A DNA stretch of 11,080 nucleotides, from NCBI GenBank assembly GCA_002919115.1, contig PKER01000363.1, positions 1 through 11,080 on the forward strand, given 5' to 3'. The position numbers were made by a program, and so were the translations under genes. Below the pieces are notes generated by a model. It had not been told where the DNA came from, ran no database searches, and saw only the letters and a program-made list of their open reading frames with translations. Within the stretch, counting starts at the first letter, position 1, and each line of letters opens with the position of its first letter. Source of the DNA: a bacterium. Lineage in GTDB: Bacteria; Actinomycetota; Thermoleophilia; Solirubrobacterales; 70-9. Below are positions 5,581 through 11,080 of the stretch, one piece after another.

Positions 5581-7395
5581 TTGAGCGACACGGCAGCCGC
5601 TACTGACGTTCCGACGAAGCATCGCGAGCTGATCAGGTGGGTCGAGGAGATCGCGGAGCTCACCAAGCCCGACTCCGTGTACTGGTGCGACGGCTCGGCG
5701 GAGGAGTACGACCGCCTCTGCCAGGAGCTCGTCGACGCGGGCACCTTCCGCAGGCTCTCCGAGGCGAAGCGACCCAACTCGTACCTGGCCTGGTCGGACC
5801 CGTCGGACGTGGCGCGCGTCGAGGACCGCACGTTCATCTGCTCCGAGCGCGAGGAGGACGCCGGCCCCACGAACAACTGGCGCGCGCCGGATGAGATGCG
5901 GGAGGAGCTGCGCGGGCTCTTCGACGGTTCGATGCGCGGGCGCACGATGTACGTGGTGCCGTTCTCGATGGGGCCGCTGGGCTCCGACAAGTCGCACATC
6001 GGCGTCCAGCTCACCGACTCGGCGTACGTCGCGGTCTCGATGCGGATCATGACCCGCATGGGCAAGGGCGCGCTCGACGTGCTCGGCGAGGACGGTGAGT
6101 TCGTGCCCTGCGTGCACTCCGTGGGCGCCCCGCTCGAGCCCGGCCAGGAGGACTCGCCGTGGCCGACGAACCGCGAGGTCAAGTACATCGTCCACTACCC
6201 GGAGACCCGCGAGATCTGGTCGTACGGCTCCGGCTACGGCGGCAACGCGCTGCTCGGCAAGAAGTGCTTCGCGCTGCGCATCGCCTCGGTGATGGCGCGC
6301 GACGAGGGCTGGATGGCCGAGCACATGCTGATCCTCAAGCTCACCAGCCCGGAGGGCGAGGTCAAGTACGTGACGGGCGCCTTCCCGTCGGCGTGCGGAA
6401 AGACCAACCTGGCGATGCTGATCCCGACGCTCCCCGGCTGGAAGGTCGAGACGATCGGCGACGACATCGCCTGGATGAAGTTCGGCGAGGACGGCCGCCT
6501 GTACGCGATCAACCCCGAGGCGGGATTCTTCGGGGTGGCGCCGGGGACCGGCTACCACACGAACCCCAACGCGATGGCGGCGGTCGAGCGCAACACGATC
6601 TTCACCAACTGCGCGCTCACCGACGACGGCGACGTGTGGTGGGAGGGCATGACCGAGGAGCCGCCCGCGCACGCGATCGACTGGCACGGCAATGACTGGA
6701 CGCCCGACTCCGACGAGCCCGCCGCGCACCCGAACGCGCGCTTCACGGTCTCCGCGGCGCAGTCGCCGTCGATCGCGCCGGAGTGGGAGGACCCCAAGGG
6801 CGTGCCGATCGACGCCTTCCTCTTCGGCGGCCGCCGCGCGACCGTGGTGCCGCTGGTCCGTGAGGCGTTCGACTGGGAGCACGGCGTGTTCCTCGGGGCG
6901 ACGATGAGCTCCGAGCAGACCGCCGCGGCGTTCGGCACGGTCGGCCAGCTGCGCTTCGACCCGTTCGCGATGCTGCCGTTCTGCGGCTACAACATGGCCG
7001 ACTACTTCGGCCACTGGCTGCGGATCGGCGAGCAGGCCGACCCCGAGAAGCTGCCGAAGATCTTCTACGTCAACTGGTTCCGCAAGGGCGCCGACGGCCA
7101 GTTCCTCTGGCCGGGGTTCGGCGAGAACAGCCGCGTGCTCGAGTGGATCTTCCGGCGCTGCAACGGGGAGGCCGAGGCGGTCGAGACGCCGATCGGGCTG
7201 GTGCCGGCGCCCGGTGAGCTCAACACCGAGGGCCTCGACATCTCCGATGAGGCGCTCACCGAGCTGCTCACGGTCGACGAGGACGCGCTGCGCCAGGAGC
7301 TGCCGCAGATCGAGGAGCACCTGGCCCGCTTCGGCGACCGCCTGCCGCAGCAGGTGCGCGCCCAGTTCGAGGCGCTGAAGGCGCGGCTGGGGTAG
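5581..7395 (+). CDS. pckG: Phosphoenolpyruvate carboxykinase (GTP)
   Basis: A 604-residue enzyme, the usual length for the GTP-dependent class. It converts oxaloacetate plus GTP to PEP, GDP and CO2, the entry step of gluconeogenesis, and is cytoplasmic and metal-dependent. The P-loop SACGKTNLAM (270-279) contains the reactive Cys272. The kinase-2 motif TIGDDIAW (291-298) follows, then NPEAGFFGVAPGTG (311-324), FLFGGRRATVVPLV and the C-terminal FPWP-type region FLWPGFGENSRVLEW. The start is TTG with a strong ribosome binding site. The gene is transcribed away from the SucCD-like/ferredoxin set, with which it shares a regulatory region. This fits common control of C4-acid flow. Downstream is a strong hairpin, then the convergent ppaC. 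No truncation or missing key residue was seen. Confidence 0.98.
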   Translation: MSDTAAATDVPTKHRELIRWVEEIAELTKPDSVYWCDGSAEEYDRLCQELVDAGTFRRLSEAKRPNSYLAWSDPSDVARVEDRTFICSEREEDAGPTNNWRAPDEMREELRGLFDGSMRGRTMYVVPFSMGPLGSDKSHIGVQLTDSAYVAVSMRIMTRMGKGALDVLGEDGEFVPCVHSVGAPLEPGQEDSPWPTNREVKYIVHYPETREIWSYGSGYGGNALLGKKCFALRIASVMARDEGWMAEHMLILKLTSPEGEVKYVTGAFPSACGKTNLAMLIPTLPGWKVETIGDDIAWMKFGEDGRLYAINPEAGFFGVAPGTGYHTNPNAMAAVERNTIFTNCALTDDGDVWWEGMTEEPPAHAIDWHGNDWTPDSDEPAAHPNARFTVSAAQSPSIAPEWEDPKGVPIDAFLFGGRRATVVPLVREAFDWEHGVFLGATMSSEQTAAAFGTVGQLRFDPFAMLPFCGYNMADYFGHWLRIGEQADPEKLPKIFYVNWFRKGADGQFLWPGFGENSRVLEWIFRRCNGEAEAVETPIGLVPAPGELNTEGLDISDEALTELLTVDEDALRQELPQIEEHLARFGDRLPQQVRAQFEALKARLG

Positions 7396-7403
7396 CGCGA
7401 ACG

Positions 7404-7438
7404 CCCGGGGGGCGGCCGCATCGAGCGGCCGCCCCGGG
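7404..7438. terminator. G+C-rich hairpin between pckG and the convergent ppaC
   Basis: The stem has 11 perfect pairs (7409-7419 with 7425-7435), a two-base bulge and three more pairs (7404-7406 with 7436-7438), closed by the loop ATCGA. It starts 8 bp after the pckG stop. Only a short TTT follows (7444-7446), so it is not a classical T-tract terminator, but such hairpins commonly end actinobacterial transcripts. Confidence 0.75.
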
Positions 7439-7443
7439 CCCCG

Positions 7444-7506
7444 TTTGGCCCCCGATGGCGTGGTCGCCTCCACGCCCGCCTGACACAGATGTGACGAGAG
7501 TGATAC
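7444..7506 (+). repeat. Dispersed hairpin repeat, copy A
   Basis: Copy A aligns without gaps to the minus strand of copy C (10304-10366), about 48 of 63 bases by hand. That includes 26 of 27 over 7458-7484. It aligns to copy B (9239-9285) at about 36 of 47. It holds a perfect hairpin: GGCGTGG (7457-7463), loop TCGCCT, CCACGCC (7470-7476). It lies between the pckG and ppaC stop codons, so with the terminator it accounts for the whole 124-bp gap 7396-7519. Confidence 0.8.
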
Positions 7507-7519
7507 GCGCGGCGGCCGT

Positions 7520-9190
7520 CTAGCCCGCGAACGCGCCGAGCAGCTTCGGGGCGACCTGCTTCTTGCGGCTCATGACGCCCGGCAGGGGCAGCGAGCCGTT
7601 CTCGAGCGGGCGCCCGAAGGCGCGCTCGATCGCGCCGGTCTCGCCGGCGGCAAGCAGGTCGGTCCCCTGGGTGAGGATGTCCGTGACCATGAGCGCCGAG
7701 AGCGCGTGCCGGTGCGACTCGCGGTAGCGCTCGAGCGCGGCGCGCAGCTCGTCGGCGCGGTCGAGCAGGCTGACGCCGACGACCTCGATCTGCGCGATCG
7801 ACATCGTCCCGCCGTTGGCCAGCCGGTATTCCTTGGCGTCGCGAGCGATGATCTCGTCGGCTGGGACGTCGGTCACGTCGGAGCCCGCCTCGAACATCTC
7901 GCGGCCGAAGGCCATCGCGTCGATGCCGAGCTCGCGCTCGAGGAACGCGACGACCTCGCGGTCGCGCTCGGTCGCCGTCGGGGAGTTGAGCAGGACCGTG
8001 TCGGAGAGCACGGCCCCGAGCAGCATCGTCGCGGCCGGGCGGCTCGGCTCCATGCCGTTCTGGCGGAAGCGCTCGACGACCAGCGTCGCGGTCGAGCCCA
8101 CCGGGTCGAAGGTCGCGCGCACCGGGATGCGGGTCTCGATCGAGCCGATGTGGTGGTGGTCGAGGATCTCCACGATCTCGGCGTGCTCCACGCCCGGGAC
8201 GCTCTGGCCCTGCTCGGCGTGGTCGACGAGCAGCACGCGGCGCGGCCGCGGGGCGACGAGGTCAGAGCGGGTGATCAGCCCGATCGGCCTGTCGGACTCG
8301 TCGACGGCGACCGCCGCCCGGTAGTGGACGTCCTTGATGTCCTCGGCGATCTCGGTGACCAAATCATCCGGGTCGACCGTGAGCGGGTCGGTGTTGGCGA
8401 GCGCCCGGCAGGGGGCGGCGAGGGTGACCATCCGGCTCGAGACGTAGCTGTCGAGGGGGGAGAGGACGACGGTCGTGTTGTGCCGCTTCGCGAGCTCGAG
8501 GATCTCCGCGGACGGGCGCGCGCCGTTGGAGAGGATCAGCAGCGCGGCGCCGAGCTCGATCGCCTGGCGCTGGGCGTCGTCGCGGTTGCCGGCGACCACG
8601 ACGTCGCCCTCGGAGATCTTGCTGTCCGCGTGCTGGGGGTCGATCGAGTGCACCCACACGCGGCCGGCCACGACCTTGTCCTCGCCGCAGAGCAGCTCGC
8701 CGTCGAGCACCTCGACGATCTTGGAGACGGCGGTGGGGGCGTCGACGAGGCTCGAGGTGGTGCGCGACTCGCGGATGTAGCGGTGCGCGAGCGCGCGCTC
8801 GGTCATCACGCCCACGAGCCTCCCGTCGTCGTCGACGATCGGGACGATGTCGAGGTTCTCGCGCGCCATCGTGAGGCCGACCGAGCGCACCGGCTCGTCG
8901 TGGCGCGCCACGGGGAACTGCTCGCGCATCACGTCGCTCACGCGCAGGTGCACGTGGCTCATCAGCTTGGGCGCCTCGCACCCGGCGCGCTCGAGCGTCC
9001 ACTTGGTCTGCGCGTTCGGCGGGCCGAGGCGCACCGGCACGTACTCGTTCTCGGGGTCGAGCCGGTTCTTGAGCTCCGCGTAGCCGATCGCCGAGGCGAC
9101 CGAGTCGAGGTCCGGGTTGCGGTGCCCCGTTACGTAGATCCGGCGCCGCTTGGGCAGCTCGTGCGTCTGGGTGATGGGCGGCCGCGCCAC
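7520..9190 (-). CDS. ppaC: Manganese-dependent inorganic pyrophosphatase with CBS-DRTGG-CBS regulatory insert
   Basis: A family II (DHH superfamily) pyrophosphatase that hydrolyses PPi to phosphate, pulling biosynthetic reactions forward. With a GTG start at 9190 it has 556 residues. The catalytic motifs are GHRNPDLDS (22-30), LVDHAE (321-326), DHHH (344-347), LSDTVLLNSPT (395-405) and, at the end of the DHHA2 domain, SRKKQ (541-545) for substrate binding. Between the first motifs and the rest lie CBS 1 (about 85-140), a DRTGG-like domain (about 155-260) and CBS 2 (about 265-312). This matches the CBS-PPases that are regulated by adenine nucleotides and diadenosine polyphosphates. The start is uncertain. 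The frame stays open to a TTG at 9223, directly after the upstream gene's TGA, but that would add an Arg/His-rich stretch and neither start has a good ribosome binding site. Confidence 0.95.
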   Translation of the reverse strand: MARPPITQTHELPKRRRIYVTGHRNPDLDSVASAIGYAELKNRLDPENEYVPVRLGPPNAQTKWTLERAGCEAPKLMSHVHLRVSDVMREQFPVARHDEPVRSVGLTMARENLDIVPIVDDDGRLVGVMTERALAHRYIRESRTTSSLVDAPTAVSKIVEVLDGELLCGEDKVVAGRVWVHSIDPQHADSKISEGDVVVAGNRDDAQRQAIELGAALLILSNGARPSAEILELAKRHNTTVVLSPLDSYVSSRMVTLAAPCRALANTDPLTVDPDDLVTEIAEDIKDVHYRAAVAVDESDRPIGLITRSDLVAPRPRRVLLVDHAEQGQSVPGVEHAEIVEILDHHHIGSIETRIPVRATFDPVGSTATLVVERFRQNGMEPSRPAATMLLGAVLSDTVLLNSPTATERDREVVAFLERELGIDAMAFGREMFEAGSDVTDVPADEIIARDAKEYRLANGGTMSIAQIEVVGVSLLDRADELRAALERYRESHRHALSALMVTDILTQGTDLLAAGETGAIERAFGRPLENGSLPLPGVMSRKKQVAPKLLGAFAG

Positions 9191-9223
9191 GGGCACATGA
9201 TGACGCCGCAGCCGATGCCGCAA

Positions 9224-10237
9224 TCAACCACCCATACGGTGGTCGCCTCCACGTCCGCTCGGCAGAGATGCAACGAAATCGATATGGCGGGACGCGAGCA
9301 CGGTGCTGATCTCGCCCGCGAGCCTCGCTGGGTCGTCGCGCACCTGCCCGGTGGTCACCCGCATCGGTGTCAGGCCCGCGGTCACCAGCGCGCGGTCCCT
9401 GGCGCGATCGAGCTCGAACGCCACCGTGCCGCCGTGGCTCGCGCGATCGTCCAGTTCGACCACTAGTCCCGCCTCTCGCCAGAGGAAGTCGACCTCGTAG
9501 CGCTGCCCGTCGATCAAAAGCACCGTGTTGACCTCCGGGAGCGGGAGCCCGTGCCGGACGCAGAACCGCAGGAACTGATCCTCGGCGCTGGACCGCGTGC
9601 GCGATGTCCGCCGGCCCTCGATCCCGACCAGCCTCGCCAGGCGCTGGCGGCCGGCCGCGAACGGGTGGCGCTCGAGGACCTCGGCGATGTCCGCGTCGGT
9701 GACCAGGCCGTTGAACTCGGCCTGGCGGAGGATGCGCGGGAGGCCCTCGATCCCGGAGGCGGCGAGGTCGAGGAGCGTGCGCGCGACCGTCGTAGCCGGG
9801 ACGCCGTCGACGACCTCGATCTCCTCGAGACACACGCGCGCTCGCCGGATGAAGGCCCCGGGCCGCCGGCGCCGCGGGGCCGGAGCGAGCACGCAGACCG
9901 TCTCCTTCGGCTCGGGTGTGATCCCGCGGAGCGCGGTCGCCGAGAGCTCGCCCGCGACGCCCTCCGGGCCCACGGAGAGCAGCGCGGCGCTCAGCCGCGC
10001 GCGGAACGTCCGGGTGTCGTGGCCGACCGCGTAGACCCCCGGGTACACGTTGCGCAGGCGGCCGTGGTCGCGTCGGTGCTCGATCGCGCGGCGCCCGATG
10101 CCGAGTTGCAGCAGCTGCCGGCGGCCGACCACGCCGTGCTGCTCGCCGGCCACGCGCGCGATCGCCTCATCGTCGGGTTCCTCGCCGCGCTCGATGCGCT
10201 CGCCCGAGAGCAGCGTGGTCGCGTACGTCGTCGTCAT
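9224..10237 (-). CDS. AbiEi-type antitoxin-domain protein fused to a DUF559 (PD-(D/E)XK-like) nuclease domain
   Basis: A 337-residue protein. The N-terminal part (about 24-75) has the winged-helix AbiEi_4 pattern IARVAGEQHGVVGRRQLLQLGI with NVYPGVYAVG. The middle (about 95-205) resembles the rest of AbiEi-like proteins, with PATTVARTLLDLA. The C-terminal DUF559 domain (about 217-298) resembles Vsr-like endonucleases and keeps E219 (SAED), D250 (EVDF) and E261-x-D263 (VELDD), so the nuclease core looks intact. Such genes are common and often multicopy in actinobacteria; the function is unproven, and no AbiEii toxin gene is adjacent. The last residues (about 318-333, IDFVASLPSGRGGDH) are encoded by dispersed repeat copy B. 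The ATG at 10237 has a weak AAGG upstream. It is the likeliest accessory gene in the window. Confidence 0.9.
   Translation of the reverse strand: MTTTYATTLLSGERIERGEEPDDEAIARVAGEQHGVVGRRQLLQLGIGRRAIEHRRDHGRLRNVYPGVYAVGHDTRTFRARLSAALLSVGPEGVAGELSATALRGITPEPKETVCVLAPAPRRRRPGAFIRRARVCLEEIEVVDGVPATTVARTLLDLAASGIEGLPRILRQAEFNGLVTDADIAEVLERHPFAAGRQRLARLVGIEGRRTSRTRSSAEDQFLRFCVRHGLPLPEVNTVLLIDGQRYEVDFLWREAGLVVELDDRASHGGTVAFELDRARDRALVTAGLTPMRVTTGQVRDDPARLAGEISTVLASRHIDFVASLPSGRGGDHRMGG
9239..9285 (+). repeat. Dispersed hairpin repeat, copy B (overlaps the 3' end of the DUF559 gene)
   Basis: Copy B matches copy A at about 36 of 47 bases. It shares GTGGTCGCCTCCACG with A and the decamer AACGAAATCG with copy C. 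The hairpin is weaker here (GTGG/CCAC with a bulged G). Unlike A and C it lies inside a coding region, supplying the C-terminal codons of the DUF559 gene on the other strand. It is inverted relative to C. Confidence 0.75.
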
Positions 10238-10247
10238 GCCGCGACCT

Positions 10248-10264
10248 TGACGCGCAAAGCGTCA
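10248..10264. promoter_or_regulatory. Inverted repeat just upstream of the DUF559 gene
   Basis: TGACGC and GCGTCA flank the 5-bp spacer GCAAA, a 17-bp site ending 11 bp before the ATG at 10237. An autoregulatory operator for the AbiEi-type winged-helix domain is a possible reading. It may also be chance, since each arm is only 6 bp. Confidence 0.35.
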
Positions 10265-10303
10265 TGCGTGGCGCGCGGCGTGTGACGACTTTCGCCGCAG
10301 GCC

Positions 10304-10366
10304 GTTGCGATTTCGTTACATGTCGGTCAGGCGGGCGTGGGGGCGACCACGCTCCACGGGGCCAAA
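10304..10366 (-). repeat. Dispersed hairpin repeat, copy C
   Basis: On the minus strand this copy aligns gaplessly with copy A. Its hairpin is GCGTGG, loop TCGCCC, CCACGC (10352-10335). It begins 12 bp after the stop of the malyl-CoA lyase gene and lies upstream of the DUF559 start, inverted relative to copy B. Together with the palindrome at 10248-10264 it is the only structure seen in the 140-bp gap. Confidence 0.8.
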
Positions 10367-10377
10367 CCGGCCTGGGG

Positions 10378-11080
10378 TTAGAGGCCGTACGCCTCGCGCA
10401 GCTCCGGGTCCTTCGCGGCCAGCATCTCGGCGAGGTCGACCATCACCTTGCACTGCTTCCAGGTGGCGTCGTCCTGCATCTTGCCGTCGATCATGTGGAC
10501 GCCGCGGCCGTCGGGGATCGCCTCGATCACCTTCTTGGCGAACCTAACCTCCTCGGGGTCCGGTGAGAACACGCGCTTGGCGATGTCGATCTGCACCGGG
10601 TGCAGCGACCAGGCGCCGACGCAGCCGAGCAGGAACGCGGCGCGGAACTGGGCCTCGCAGCCCTCGGTGTCGCGGATGTCGCCGTACGGCCCGTAGAACG
10701 GCAGGATCCCGGCGGACGTGCAGGCGTCGACCATGCGCGCGATCGAGTAGTGCCACGGGTCCTGCTGCGCGGTCGCGCGCGGCGCCTCGGGGTCCTCCGG
10801 GTCGGGATCCTCGATCACCCGGTAGCCGGGGTGGCCGCCGCCGACGCGCGTCGTCTTCATGCGCCGCGACGCGGCGAGGTCGGCGGGCCCGAAGCTCATG
10901 CCCTGCATGCGCGGGCTCGCGGTCGCGATCTCCTCGACGTTCACCACCCCGAGCGCCGTCTCGAGGATCGCGTGCACCAGGATCGGCCGGTCGAGCCCCG
11001 CCTTCGCCTCGAGCTGGGCGAGCAGGCGGTCGACGTAGTGGATGTCCCAGGCGCCCTCGACCTTCGGGATCATGATGACC
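10378..11080 (-). CDS. mcl: (S)-Malyl-CoA / beta-methylmalyl-CoA / citramalyl-CoA lyase, 5' end missing
   Basis: The frame stays open to the right edge, and the ATG at 11073 is internal (VIMIPKVEG). About 233 C-terminal residues are visible; roughly 115 N-terminal ones are probably missing, judging by the Chloroflexus enzyme (about 348 residues, from memory). The enzyme reversibly cleaves malyl-CoA to acetyl-CoA and glyoxylate, and related C5 thioesters, with Mg2+ (CitE-like TIM barrel). The visible motifs are PKVEG, HAILETALG (metal-binding Glu), FGPADLAASRRMKTTRVGGGHP (metal-binding Asp), YGPYGDI, LHPVQIDIAKRVFSP and the C-terminal lid GKMQDDATW with a catalytic Asp. The long, near-residue-by-residue match to my memory of Chloroflexus Mcl argues for a true malyl-CoA lyase rather than a generic citrate lyase beta subunit. 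The stop is TAA at 10378-10380. Confidence 0.93.
   Translation of the reverse strand, partial: VIMIPKVEGAWDIHYVDRLLAQLEAKAGLDRPILVHAILETALGVVNVEEIATASPRMQGMSFGPADLAASRRMKTTRVGGGHPGYRVIEDPDPEDPEAPRATAQQDPWHYSIARMVDACTSAGILPFYGPYGDIRDTEGCEAQFRAAFLLGCVGAWSLHPVQIDIAKRVFSPDPEEVRFAKKVIEAIPDGRGVHMIDGKMQDDATWKQCKVMVDLAEMLAAKDPELREAYGL

Noticed and set aside
5392..7473. 693-residue open frame on the minus strand across pckG
   Set aside because: It is antisense to an unambiguous PEPCK and rich in Arg/Ala/Val with no recognisable domain. Long shadow frames are expected in DNA this rich in G+C.
7706..9466. 586-residue open frame on the plus strand across ppaC and the DUF559 3' end
   Set aside because: It is antisense to the pyrophosphatase, whose motifs are clear; composition is low-complexity (DLGDLGD, RAHRDAGL) and no family is evident.
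9224..10237. AbiE toxin-antitoxin system
   Set aside because: No AbiEii nucleotidyltransferase toxin lies on either side; the AbiEi-like domain is instead fused to DUF559, so a classical type IV system is not supported.
10264..10566. 100-residue plus-strand frame between the DUF559 and mcl genes
   Set aside because: It has no good ribosome binding site, runs antisense into mcl, and its start region is explained by repeat copy C.

Overview
The window is G+C-rich (about 70% by eye) and looks like chromosomal DNA of an actinobacterium, most likely Thermoleophilia/Solirubrobacterales. That placement rests on family content: a GTP-dependent PEP carboxykinase, a CBS-type family II pyrophosphatase, an AbiEi-DUF559 protein and a Chloroflexus-like malyl-CoA lyase. 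It is inference, because no rRNA or other marker gene is present.

Layout. A leftward run of five genes fills 1-5354. In order of transcription these are a SucC-like beta subunit, a SucD-like alpha subunit, a small ferredoxin, a secreted ELWxxDGT-repeat protein, and an ACSM-type acyl-CoA synthetase that reaches the left edge. The first three are translationally coupled, with start and stop codons overlapping. Divergent from them, after a 226-bp regulatory region rich in inverted repeats, is the rightward pckG (5581-7395). A strong hairpin follows pckG. Then come three more leftward genes: a CBS-DRTGG-CBS pyrophosphatase (ppaC), an AbiEi/DUF559 nuclease-like protein, and the C-terminal two thirds of an (S)-malyl-CoA lyase that runs off the right edge. 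No tRNA, rRNA, CRISPR array or insertion sequence was seen.

How the genes may work together. The NDP-forming acyl-CoA ligase, PEPCK and malyl-CoA lyase all handle C4/C2 acids and their CoA thioesters (oxaloacetate, malate, acetyl-CoA, glyoxylate). A central-carbon or gluconeogenic role is therefore likely. The ligase carries motifs closer to ATP-citrate lyase/citryl-CoA synthetase than to textbook succinyl-CoA synthetase, so its substrate is open. Its partner is a FixX-type single-cluster ferredoxin.

The main unexplained structure is a dispersed element of about 50-63 bp containing a hairpin. It occurs three times, once at each junction around the ppaC and DUF559 genes (7444-7506, 9239-9285, 10304-10366). 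The two copies bracketing the DUF559 gene are in inverted orientation, and one of them encodes the C-terminus of that protein. This could be a REP-like or mobile unit, or the fossil tails of related genes.
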